A stretch of 6,205 bases of DNA from Candidatus Cloacimonadota bacterium (GTDB lineage Bacteria > Cloacimonadota > Cloacimonadia > Cloacimonadales > TCS61): positions 1 through 6,205 of the forward strand of contig DAOUUD010000107.1 of NCBI GenBank assembly GCA_030668345.1, read 5' to 3'. Numbering within the stretch: position 1 is the stretch's first letter; each line of letters opens with the position of its first letter. Under the pieces are notes generated by a model. That model saw only the letters and a list, made by a program, of their open reading frames with translations. It ran no database searches and was not told the origin of the DNA. This document shows positions 1 through 6,050 of the stretch, piece by piece. Made by a program: the position numbers and the translations under genes.

Positions 1-150
1 CGTAAGGCAGGCGGCCCGCGATTGAAAACTTCTGAAGACATCTATATTGCAACGGATCAAAGTGCTATTGTATTATTCCAACGTTATGACTCGAAAGTGA
101 TTGACGGCGGCGGCGGTGCATTGAAGTATCTGAGACAGTTAAGTTCATAA
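1..150 (+). CDS. Probable phage major capsid protein, C-terminal end (partial)
   Basis: The window opens inside a plus-strand gene; 49 residues remain before the TAA at 148-150. The segment reads through SEDIYIATDQSAIVLFQR and YDSKVIDGGGGALKYL. This resembles the usual end of HK97-fold major capsid proteins: a strand around a 'DQ-A' motif, then a 'R-DSKV' or 'R-DGKV' strand, then a short tail ending in a 'LK' segment. The protein would form the icosahedral head shell. Context supports the call, because a small basic protein and a head-tail connector follow at 2 bp spacing and with a 4 bp overlap, the usual order after a capsid gene. The N-terminal part lies outside the window, so whether the gene is intact cannot be judged. 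The glycine run (GGGG) near the end is slightly unusual. Another structural phage protein is possible. Confidence 0.55.
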   Translation, partial: RKAGGPRLKTSEDIYIATDQSAIVLFQRYDSKVIDGGGGALKYLRQLSS

Positions 151-152
151 TC

Positions 153-395
153 ATGAGACTGTATTTTCTTAGAAATGTGCGTGCAGAGTACGCGCCAGGG
201 AAAGAGTTTAAAGAGGGATGTGTTTACGACATCCCTCTTAACAACTTGTCTACCATGTTGGATAATGGGTTCGCAGTACCGGAAGGCGAAAAGCCTAAAA
301 ATACTGTAACAATAAAACAGCCGATAGTTAAAACCGAAGCTGTAAAAAAGCCAGGAACAAAAAAAATACGAGGCAGACAAAAGACTAAAAAATGA
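153..395 (+). CDS. Small basic phage protein between capsid and connector genes
   Basis: This 80-residue protein starts 2 bp after the capsid stop, with the only usable ATG, and has no clear Shine-Dalgarno sequence. The first half (residues 1-45) follows a pattern I know from short hypothetical proteins at this place in phage head modules: a beta strand (MRLYFLRNV), a turn with 'Y.PGKEF..G..YDIP', then a short helix ending in 'LDNGFAVP'. The second half (about 46-80) is low-complexity and very rich in lysine and arginine, ending in RGRQKTKK, so it may bind nucleic acid or the negatively charged head interior. The family has no firmly known function; a head-completion or accessory role is inferred from position alone. 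Its TGA stop overlaps the connector start (ATGA, 392-395), which suggests translational coupling. Confidence 0.6.
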   Translation: MRLYFLRNVRAEYAPGKEFKEGCVYDIPLNNLSTMLDNGFAVPEGEKPKNTVTIKQPIVKTEAVKKPGTKKIRGRQKTKK

Positions 396-844
396 CACTA
401 AGGGAGGTTGTAGGTAGTTCTGAAGAAGCAATTAGCTTAGACGTTGCAAAAGAACATTTGAGGGTAACAAATACCGATGAGGATAGCTATATATTAGAAA
501 TTATAACCGCAGCCAGGAGTTACGTTGAAAACGAGATCGGCGAAACGTTACACAAAGCGACTTATAACTATTATCTAGATGAATTTCCAGATGATGACAT
601 TGAAGCACCTTTGCCCCCTTTAACATCAGTAACTCACGTAAAGTATTACGATACTGATAATGCATTACAGACTTTAGTAGCTGACACTGATTACCGTGTT
701 GATGCGAATTCCATACCCGGAGTAATTGAACTTATCGATAGTTGGCCTTCCACTTACGACAGAACAGCGGCGGTACAAATTCAATTTGTAGGTGGTGAAT
801 CGGATTATTTGCAGATCAATAAAAATATAATTAGGATAATATAA
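392..844 (+). CDS. Phage head-tail connector protein, truncated at the C terminus
   Basis: The 150-residue product matches the gp6-like/phiE125 gp8-like connector family (Phage_connect type), which forms a ring at the portal and joins head to tail. Visible signs are the opening 'AISLDVAKEHLRV' (15-25), a helix ending in 'AARSYVENEIG' (40-50), the hydrophobic 'Y.LDEFP' strand (about 61-66), the family hallmark 'PLPPLTSVTHVKYYD' (73-87), the 'DYRVD' strand (100-104), the 'P-VIEL...WP' segment (109-119), and 'VQIQFVGG' (128-135). Known members then have a C-terminal helix of about 30-45 residues with a motif like 'GHWYENRE'. Here the frame stops right after NKNIIRII, where that helix should begin, and I find no such motif in any plus-strand frame downstream. 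I infer a truncated, probably non-functional connector at a decayed prophage edge. The start overlaps the preceding stop and has no clear ribosome site of its own. Confidence 0.78.
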   Translation: MTLREVVGSSEEAISLDVAKEHLRVTNTDEDSYILEIITAARSYVENEIGETLHKATYNYYLDEFPDDDIEAPLPPLTSVTHVKYYDTDNALQTLVADTDYRVDANSIPGVIELIDSWPSTYDRTAAVQIQFVGGESDYLQINKNIIRII

Positions 845-1044
845 AGTTTATTGTGCATCCTATTCTCCTCTATCCTCTGGTTTGGATGATAATGATTTCC
901 TGTTTCATTAAAAGACACTTCTTCACTGCTCGGATACTGTTATTCACGTTGATATTACATTCCTTTCACATTCAAGCTTCATCGCAAATTAGACATTACC
1001 GAAGATGGAAAAAGATTAGTTTATGTCAAATTAAAATAATCTTC
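845..1044. other. Junction DNA between the phage fragment and the hairpin array, no intact gene
   Basis: This AT-rich stretch lies between the truncated connector and the hairpin array. A plus-strand frame stays open from 853 to 1242, but it runs through all four hairpins and into the guaD coding end, and its hydrophobic, Ile/Leu/Phe/His-rich translation looks non-biological, so I do not call it. No tRNA, integrase gene or clear attachment repeat is visible. The one suggestive item is the short frame ending at 1039, described separately. Decayed phage or chromosomal coding DNA is the simplest reading. Confidence 0.5.
953..1039 (+). pseudogene. Possible C-terminal remnant of an unidentified gene
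   Basis: Between an in-frame TGA (950-952) and the TAA at 1037-1039 there are 28 codons with no ATG start. The last part, KLDITEDGKRLVYVKLK, has the charged, alternating beta-strand character of a real protein end, unlike the hydrophobic nonsense read in the other two frames. It is followed by the hairpin array 5 bp later, a natural position for a gene end. Upstream, the frame is broken and no continuous partner is visible, so if real it is the tail of a deleted or frameshifted gene. The family is not recognisable. Chance is a serious alternative for so short a segment. Confidence 0.22.
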
Positions 1045-1158
1045 CTCATTCCTAAGCTTCTGCTTGGGAATGCGATTAAGAGAAGTTTCTACTTCTCAAT
1101 ATCCGGCAACAGAAGTTGCCTGTATTACTGCATTACGAACTGGAAAGTTCGTAATGAG
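1045..1158. repeat. Tandem array of four tetraloop hairpins (REP/BIME-like intergenic repeat)
   Basis: Four inverted repeats follow one another, each with a loop of exactly 4 nt. Hairpin 1: 1047-1057 pairs with 1062-1072 (11 bp with one G-U, loop TTCT). Hairpin 2: 1080-1086 with 1091-1097 (7 bp, loop TTCT). Hairpin 3: 1105-1110 with 1115-1120 (6 bp, loop AGAA, the reverse complement of TTCT). Hairpin 4: 1131-1141 with 1146-1156 (11 bp, perfect, loop GGAA). Spacers are 7, 7 and 10 nt. The element opens with CTCATT (1045-1050) and closes with AATGAG (1153-1158), so its outer edges are also inverted. The first hairpin resembles the widespread 'CATTCCCAAGC...GCTTGGGAATG' intergenic palindromes of environmental bacteria. 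It sits between convergent genes, 3 bp from the guaD stop, and may protect or end transcripts. No U-tract follows, so it is not a classical terminator. Confidence 0.85.
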
Positions 1159-1161
1159 ATG

Positions 1162-2379
1162 CTAACTGTCAAGCATCTTCCTACCAGCCACCAATGTAGA
1201 CATTATTTCAACTTCATCATTTACATAAATGAGTTTGGATAGCAGTTCACTGCAGTTGTATTTATTTTGCTCTGGGATTTTAAGGAACACCAGGTCGGCA
1301 TCTTTGCCTTCTTCTACCGAGCCGATGATATCTTCTTTTCCCAGTACTTTGGCACCACCCAAAGTAGCATAATAAAATGCTTCCTGCGGAGATACAACGT
1401 CATCGTTCTGGCGGAAGCTGCACATCTTCATTACATTCAGCATGCTCAGCGATGTACCGCCTGCCACATCGGAAGCCAGGGCAAGATCTATACCTGCTTT
1501 CTGCAAACGTTTCAGCGGGAACATACCGCTTTTAAGGAAGAAATTGGAATCGGGACAGTGAGCAACTTTACTATTGGTTTTACGCAGGATATCGATTTCA
1601 TTATCATCCACGTGGAGCACATGACCCAGAATGGTTTTGGTTCCCAGAAGATTATATTTCCGGTAAATAGCAGTATAGCTTTCACAATCAGGGAAAAGCT
1701 GGAGAGTAGTTTTTATTTCTTCATGATTTTCAGAGAGATGGGTTTGAATGAAAGCATCGTTTTCTTTTGCAAAATCACCGATAAGCTGCATTAATTCGGC
1801 GGAACAGGTAAGCGCAAAGCGGGGAGAAAAAACATATTCCAGCAGATCGGTCTTTTTATTCCATTTTTCAAAGAGTTCCACACTTTCCTGGAAAGATGTG
1901 TTTGTATCTTCTTTCAGAAAATCGGGACAACCGGAATCCATCATGGTTTTACCGATGACAGCACGTACTCCCAAATTTTGTGCAACTTCAAATGCAATAT
2001 CACATGCCTGTTTAAAAGGAGCTGTGTAAATAACAGAAGTAGTAGTTCCTTTTTTTATGGAATCGTTAAAGAAATCCTGAGCTACCTTTTTGGCGAAGTC
2101 CGGTTCTTTCGAGCGAAATTCTTCGGCAAATGTGTAGGTGTTCAGCCAGTGCAGAAGGTTTGGGCTGTGCGAGCCGCGAATATAAAACTGCGATAGATGC
2201 ACATGTGTATCTATGAATCCTGGAATGCAGATCAAATCTGAATGATCGATAAAATCGTGACTGAGAGTTGCCTTGGAAATGGAGCTTATTTTCCCCCTGG
2301 AAATTGAAATAAAAACTTCAGGTATGAATTCAGCTTTTTGTTGAGAAACAGGATTCAGAATATTGGTCTTAATTATCAT
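1162..2379 (-). CDS. guaD: Guanine deaminase-like amidohydrolase
   Basis: The 405-residue cytoplasmic metal hydrolase probably converts guanine to xanthine and ammonia in purine salvage. The fold is the amidohydrolase (TIM-barrel) type. Visible metal and catalytic positions are the HVH pair (His59, His61) after 'IPGFIDT', His214 and Glu217 in 'QTHLSEN', His253 in 'LGHVLHV', and Asp304 in 'ASDVAGGTSLS'. The segments 'SPRFALTCS' (185-193), 'HCPDSNFFLKSG' (274-285) and the 'DVAGGTS' end are typical of guanine deaminases rather than of adenosine or cytosine deaminases. The length is a little below that of E. coli GuaD (about 440). I chose the ATG at 2379: a GGTG sits 9 nt upstream, and TTG (2394) and GTG (2391) starts would add only lysine-rich residues. 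The gene overlaps the upstream transporter gene by 11 bp, so coupling is likely. A related aminohydrolase (chlorohydrolase, thiol or pterin deaminase) is a less likely alternative. Confidence 0.85.
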   Translation of the reverse strand: MIIKTNILNPVSQQKAEFIPEVFISISRGKISSISKATLSHDFIDHSDLICIPGFIDTHVHLSQFYIRGSHSPNLLHWLNTYTFAEEFRSKEPDFAKKVAQDFFNDSIKKGTTTSVIYTAPFKQACDIAFEVAQNLGVRAVIGKTMMDSGCPDFLKEDTNTSFQESVELFEKWNKKTDLLEYVFSPRFALTCSAELMQLIGDFAKENDAFIQTHLSENHEEIKTTLQLFPDCESYTAIYRKYNLLGTKTILGHVLHVDDNEIDILRKTNSKVAHCPDSNFFLKSGMFPLKRLQKAGIDLALASDVAGGTSLSMLNVMKMCSFRQNDDVVSPQEAFYYATLGGAKVLGKEDIIGSVEEGKDADLVFLKIPEQNKYNCSELLSKLIYVNDEVEIMSTLVAGRKMLDS

Positions 2380-3640
2380 TTTTTTTTTCACCAATATATT
2401 TCATTTCCAGTTTTAGAATCTTTACATCGGAAACCTGCAGAATTGTTATGTTCCACTGATTTATAGTAAGTTTGGTATTCTGGCGGGGGATTTTTTCCAA
2501 TTTATTTATAATGAGCCCGGCAATAGTTTCATAATCACCTTCCGGCAGGTTCATTTCGTATTCATCATTCAGAAAATCGATCTCAACGAAACCCTGCACT
2601 TTGTAATGATTTTCTCCTATCTTTTCCACTTCCATGGGAGCGGTGGTATCATATTCATCTTCGATCTCACCGACGATCTCTTCCAGGATATCTTCGATAG
2701 TAACGAGTCCGGCGGTTCCACCAAAGGAATCAACGATAATAGCCATACTATTTTTATTTGCCTGCATCTCGGCAAGCAGATTATCCACATCCATAATTTC
2801 CGAAGCAAAGAAGGCTTCCCTCACAAAGTCAGAGGCTTTCATTTTACCTACATTATCCTTCTTAATCAGGTCATAAATAATCAGGATACCGATAATATGA
2901 TCGAGATCTTCATCGTAAACAGGGAACCTGGTAAAACCTTTTTCTTTGGCAATGGATATCACTTCATCTATGGGAGTATTTTTTTCAAGTGCAACGATCT
3001 CGGTACGGTGGATCATAACATTTTCTGCATCCAGTTCTGTAAATTCAAGGGCTTCTTCCAGCATATCACGTTGATCTTCATGCAATACACCATCATCTTT
3101 TGTTTCTGCCAGCATGTAAGAAAGATCCACGCGCGTTAAAATATGGAAACCGTTCTTTTCTGATAACTTGAACAATCTGGCTAAAAGAGAATTCAATAGA
3201 GATACAAATTTAACAAAAGGTAATAGAATAAGGCTGAAGAACCTGAGAAGTGGAAATCCACGTGTAACGAGTTTATTGGGATTTTCCCGGTATAACGCCT
3301 TGGGAATGATCTCGGCAAAAATAAGGATAGCGCCTGCAATGATCAATGTGGCAGTAGTTTCAGAAATATGAAAAGCATTTTTCTGCTGATTGAAGATGTT
3401 TATCAGGAGAATAGAAAGTGATGTTACAATAACAAGGGAAATATTTGTTCCGAAAAGAGTGGTACCGAAAAGTTTATCCGGGTTTTCCAGGATATGCAAT
3501 ATCTGTTTTTTCTTTTTACTTTTCTTAGCCTGCTGCTCCATTTTCATCCGGTCAATAGAGATAAGCCCTGTTTCCATCCCGGAGAAAAAAGCAGACAGAA
3601 AGAAAAATATGATAATTATTAAAAGAGTAAAAATCCACAT
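2369..3640 (-). CDS. CNNM/CBS-domain membrane protein, CorC/HlyC/TlyC family
   Basis: The 423-residue inner-membrane protein belongs to the CNNM family, thought to export Mg2+ or other divalent cations; older names are hemolysin C or CorC/TlyC, and GldE in gliding bacteria. Layout: an N-terminal DUF21 domain with about four hydrophobic segments (roughly 3-25, 64-86, 95-118, 130-157), including the hallmarks 'FFSGMETGLISIDR' (18-31) and 'FAEIIPKALYREN' (108-120); a CBS pair, CBS1 about 208-258 ('RFPVYDED...GIL') and CBS2 about 270-325 with 'DSFGGTAGLVTIEDILEEI' (304-322); and a C-terminal CorC_HlyC domain, about 340-418 ('YKVQGFVEIDFLND', 'YETIAGLI'). CBS pairs of this family bind ATP-Mg. The ATG lies 1 bp after the prfA stop (TAAAATG) and has no visible ribosome site, so it probably depends on translation of prfA. 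The substrate is not readable from sequence. Confidence 0.93.
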   Translation of the reverse strand: MWIFTLLIIIIFFFLSAFFSGMETGLISIDRMKMEQQAKKSKKKKQILHILENPDKLFGTTLFGTNISLVIVTSLSILLINIFNQQKNAFHISETTATLIIAGAILIFAEIIPKALYRENPNKLVTRGFPLLRFFSLILLPFVKFVSLLNSLLARLFKLSEKNGFHILTRVDLSYMLAETKDDGVLHEDQRDMLEEALEFTELDAENVMIHRTEIVALEKNTPIDEVISIAKEKGFTRFPVYDEDLDHIIGILIIYDLIKKDNVGKMKASDFVREAFFASEIMDVDNLLAEMQANKNSMAIIVDSFGGTAGLVTIEDILEEIVGEIEDEYDTTAPMEVEKIGENHYKVQGFVEIDFLNDEYEMNLPEGDYETIAGLIINKLEKIPRQNTKLTINQWNITILQVSDVKILKLEMKYIGEKKNDN

Positions 3641-3641
3641 T

Positions 3642-4709
3642 TTAATTATTTACAATCTCGTTTTTATATGCCACTTTCAAGGCATTTATGAACACATCGA
3701 GTTCACCGAGCAATATGTTGTTCAGCTTGTAAGATGTCAAATTTATTCTGTGATCTGTCACCCGGGACTGGGGAAAATTATAGGTTCTTATCTTAGCACT
3801 GCGGTCACCGGTTCCTACCTGTAATTTACGGGAAGCCGATGTCTCAGCCTCATGTTTGGCAATTTCGATATCGAGCAATCGCGAACGTAAAACTTTCATC
3901 GCTTTATGTTTATTTTTTAACTGTGATTTTTCATCCTGGCAGGTAACTACCAATCTCGTAGGAAGGTGGGTAATGCGCACGGCAGAATCGGTAGTATTCA
4001 CACTTTGACCGCCATGCCCGGAAGACTTGTAAACATCGATCTTCAGGTCATTAGGATCGATCTCGATCTCCACTTCATCTGCTTCGGGAAGAACAGCCAC
4101 AGATATAGCCGAGGTATGAACACGACCTTGAGATTCGGTTGCGGGAACCCGCTGCACACGATGGACACCACTCTCAAAACGCATGGTACCGTAAACATGA
4201 TCACCGGAAAGAGAAAGGATGATCTCTTTAAATCCACCGACTCCGGTTTGGCTTGATGAAAGCACAGAAAGTTTCCAACCTTTTTTCTCAGCAAAGTAAC
4301 TATACATCCTGTAGAGGTCTGCCACAAACAGTGCGGCTTCTTCTCCACCGGTTCCTGCCCTTATCTCAACTATAACATCTTTTTCATCGTTAGGATCTTG
4401 GGGAGATAGTAAATCTTCCAACTCTTCTTTTTTCTGCCCGATCTCTAATTGTATTTCGGTGTTTTCTTCCAATGCCAGATTTTTCAGTTCTTCATCTTCT
4501 GTCTGTTTTATTAATTCATTATTATCGGTCACCGTTTGCTCAAGTTCAATTATCAATTTGTAACATTGCAGGATGTTTTCAAGTTCTTTATATCGTTTGG
4601 ATATCTTGCTATAATAGCGCCTGTCAGTCATTTTGGCAGTATCATAGATTTCTTTTTCCAACTGTTCATATTCAGTTTGAAGTGATAGTATCTTCTCTTT
4701 TGAGATCAT
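3642..4709 (-). CDS. prfA: Peptide chain release factor 1
   Basis: RF1 recognises UAA and UAG in the ribosomal A site and triggers release of the finished protein. The 355 residues match the usual length (about 360). The codon-reading tripeptide PAT is at 189-191 inside 'VHRVQRVPATESQGRVHTSA', which separates RF1 from RF2 (SPF). The catalytic GGQ loop is at 233-235 in 'SSGHGGQSVNTTDSAVRITH', with Gln235 the residue normally methylated by PrmC. Other hallmarks are 'EIRAGTGGEEAALF' (115-128) and the C-terminal 'GDRSAKIRTYNFPQSRVTDH' (301-320). The N-terminal 100 residues form the charged helical domain 1. The ATG overlaps the yqhQ stop by one base (TAATG) and has a GAGG ribosome site (4717-4720) 7 nt upstream, inside yqhQ. 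prmC, often the next gene, is not present here. Confidence 0.99.
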   Translation of the reverse strand: MISKEKILSLQTEYEQLEKEIYDTAKMTDRRYYSKISKRYKELENILQCYKLIIELEQTVTDNNELIKQTEDEELKNLALEENTEIQLEIGQKKEELEDLLSPQDPNDEKDVIVEIRAGTGGEEAALFVADLYRMYSYFAEKKGWKLSVLSSSQTGVGGFKEIILSLSGDHVYGTMRFESGVHRVQRVPATESQGRVHTSAISVAVLPEADEVEIEIDPNDLKIDVYKSSGHGGQSVNTTDSAVRITHLPTRLVVTCQDEKSQLKNKHKAMKVLRSRLLDIEIAKHEAETSASRKLQVGTGDRSAKIRTYNFPQSRVTDHRINLTSYKLNNILLGELDVFINALKVAYKNEIVNN

Positions 4710-5692
4710 TACTTATCCTCATTCTCGATGAACTTAACGTTATTATAGTCTGAGATATCCATCTCTAATGCGCATTTCATGGCTACCACGGCTATTTCGA
4801 TCTGTTCGTCGTCAGGCTGCTGAGTGGTGATCTTTTGCAATGCAAGTCCGGGAGCGGTCATTAGTTTAACAAGCGGATGATGTATGTTTTTACCGGATAA
4901 TTTCAATACTTCATAGGAAACACCAGAGATAAACGGAAGCATCAGGAAATGATAGCCAAGCCGTAACAGGACGGATGGAACTCCAAAGAAATAGGCAAAG
5001 ATCGTATCTACGATCGAGAAAATAAGGATAGCAATAAGCAGCACAAAAAACATAAAGCTGGTTCCGCAGCGAGGATGTAGTGTTTTAAATTGCTGTACAC
5101 TCTGCGGAGTAAGATCACTCCCTTTCTCGTAGGCAAATACAGATTTATGTTCTGCTCCGTGATATTCGAACAACCTGTGCACATCTTTCAGCCTGCTGAT
5201 TATCCACACGTACAAAACAAAGAAAATGATGCGGATAGAACCGGCAAAGAGGTTAAAATATACATTTTCTTTTCCCAGCTTCATCCATTCCGCTATCTGG
5301 TATGGAAGAAAAGCAAAGAGAAGAAATGCCAGCCCAAAAGCAAAAATATAACCCAGAATTTCTTCCATTTTCTGGTGTGATTCCGATTTCTTTTTCTTCT
5401 TTTTATTAGATTTATTTTCTTCTTCTTCCCAATCCAGTTCGGCACGTGATACAGAAAAATTTAAAGTTTTGATGCCTATTACAAGCATTTCGATAAGAGA
5501 TACAAAACCGCGGATTATAGGTAAACTATAAAAACCCTTGCTCTGTGTTTTGCTGATGAATTTTTCTTTCTTCAGCTCAATGGAGTTATCTTTACGTCGA
5601 ATAGCTGTTGCCAGGTATTGTGGTCCGCGCATAAGCACACCTTCAATAACCGCCTGACCACCAACTTGAATTTGTTTTTTTGTTTCTTTCAT
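4709..5692 (-). CDS. yqhQ: YqhQ-family (DUF1385) integral membrane protein
   Basis: The 327-residue membrane protein belongs to a conserved family whose biochemical role is, to my knowledge, not settled; a metal-dependent enzyme has been suggested. Hallmarks are the N-terminal 'QVGGQAVIEGVLMRGP' (9-24), 'EYHGAEHKSVFAYEKG' (176-191), 'LHPRCGTSFMFF' (205-216), 'LPFISGVSYEVLKL' (252-265) and the C-terminal 'QQPDDEQIEIAVVAM' (291-305). The clustered His, Glu and Cys (H178, E181, H182, H206, C209) look like a metal or active site facing the membrane. Hydrophobic segments lie at about 56-75, 111-131, 146-166, 212-235 and 238-262; a lysine-rich loop (NKKKKKK) is at 96-102. I chose the ATG at 5692: GGGAA sits 6 nt upstream, while the GTG at 5719 would start inside the terminator stem. 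The rpmE-yqhQ-prfA order is conserved in several phyla and suggests a link with ribosome or envelope function. Confidence 0.95.
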   Translation of the reverse strand: MKETKKQIQVGGQAVIEGVLMRGPQYLATAIRRKDNSIELKKEKFISKTQSKGFYSLPIIRGFVSLIEMLVIGIKTLNFSVSRAELDWEEEENKSNKKKKKKSESHQKMEEILGYIFAFGLAFLLFAFLPYQIAEWMKLGKENVYFNLFAGSIRIIFFVLYVWIISRLKDVHRLFEYHGAEHKSVFAYEKGSDLTPQSVQQFKTLHPRCGTSFMFFVLLIAILIFSIVDTIFAYFFGVPSVLLRLGYHFLMLPFISGVSYEVLKLSGKNIHHPLVKLMTAPGLALQKITTQQPDDEQIEIAVVAMKCALEMDISDYNNVKFIENEDK

Positions 5693-5703
5693 TAATTGTT
5701 CCC

Positions 5704-5745
5704 AAAAAAAACGCACCACAACAAATGTGAGAGTAGTTGTGGTGC
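5704..5745 (-). terminator. Intrinsic terminator after rpmE
   Basis: Read on the minus strand, a perfect 10 bp stem (arms 5736-5745 and 5713-5722, GCACCACAAC with GTTGTGGTGC) closes a 13-nt loop. One base separates it from eight T residues (5711-5704). This is a strong Rho-independent terminator about 18 bp after the rpmE stop. The yqhQ ribosome site GGGAA begins directly after the T-run, so the hairpin may set the level of the downstream genes by partial read-through, with no room for a separate promoter between them. Confidence 0.92.
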
Positions 5746-5762
5746 AGAATGTGTTTGAATTT

Positions 5763-5975
5763 CTATTTTTCTTTGTTAAGATTGTATCTTTGGTTGAATT
5801 TTTCTACACGACCCTGTTTGGAAACAGATCTTTGTTTCCCTGTGTAAAAAGGATGACAATTAGAGCAAATTTCAACCTTCTTGATCCCAGGACTTGTAGA
5901 CCTTGTTTCAAAGGTGTTTCCGCAAACACAGGTAACCGTTACCTTTTCATATTTCGGGTGAATTCCATTTTTCAT
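5763..5975 (-). CDS. rpmE: 50S ribosomal protein L31, zinc-binding type
   Basis: The 70-residue protein is bacterial L31 (bL31), which sits at the central protuberance and helps bridge the two ribosomal subunits. It opens with 'MKNGIHPKYEKV' and carries the four cysteines of the zinc-binding C+ form: Cys16 and Cys18 (CVCG), Cys37 and Cys40 (CSNCHPFYTGKQ). The end, 'GRVEKFNQRYN', is also typical. C+ L31 can act as a zinc reserve, and zinc-starved cells often replace it with a cysteine-free paralogue; no Zur-type site is evident here. The ATG is supported by an AGGAG ribosome site (5982-5986) 6 nt upstream. It is the first gene of the minus-strand cluster and is followed by its own terminator, so it is probably expressed far more strongly than the genes after it. 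Confidence 0.98.
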   Translation of the reverse strand: MKNGIHPKYEKVTVTCVCGNTFETRSTSPGIKKVEICSNCHPFYTGKQRSVSKQGRVEKFNQRYNLNKEK

Positions 5976-6007
5976 CTCTATCTCCTGCTACAAATAATAA
6001 CCAATAA

Positions 6008-6050
6008 ACTATAGGAAAGCACTATTTTTTTTCTAAGGTTATGCTGTCAA
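6008..6050 (-). promoter_or_regulatory. Candidate promoter region of rpmE
   Basis: On the minus strand a TATAGT (6013-6008, five of six matches to the -10 consensus) lies 17 bp after a weak TTAGAA (6036-6031). A perfect TTGACA (6050-6045) lies further upstream, but only poor -10 matches (AAATAG-like) occur at 16-18 bp from it. Either pairing would start transcription 25-45 nt before the rpmE ATG. The order of the two boxes is clear, but which is used is not. The remaining 6051-6205 holds A/T runs and a weak 7 bp inverted repeat (6101-6107 with 6117-6123), with no gene I can support. Confidence 0.4.

Noticed and set aside
400..407. Strong ribosome-site-like AAGGGAGG inside the connector gene
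   Set aside because: No in-frame start codon follows at usable distance; the TTG just after it runs into TAG at once, and the family N terminus needs the upstream ATG.
84..431. Minus-strand open frame of 115 codons
   Set aside because: It is antisense to the three phage genes, whose frames and overlaps fit a real operon; its Phe/Tyr/Cys-rich product looks like a shadow.
1045..1158. CRISPR array reading of the hairpin region
   Set aside because: The units are inverted repeats with differing arms; there is no repeated direct unit of 23 nt or more and no spacer pattern.
853..1242. Plus-strand open frame of 129 codons
   Set aside because: It passes through all four hairpins and into the antisense of the guaD end. 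Its translation is hydrophobic and of odd composition, and no ribosome site or family is visible.
1267..2196. Three plus-strand frames opposite guaD
   Set aside because: They lie fully antisense to a well-supported gene with conserved motifs, and their products match nothing.
2606..3139. Plus-strand frame of 177 codons opposite the transporter gene
   Set aside because: Antisense to the CBS domains; rich in His, Phe and Ile from reading the complement of conserved codons.
5690..5719. GTG at 5719 as the start of yqhQ
   Set aside because: It falls inside the terminator stem and would translate the U-tract; the ATG at 5692 has a well-spaced GGGAA and gives the family's usual N terminus.
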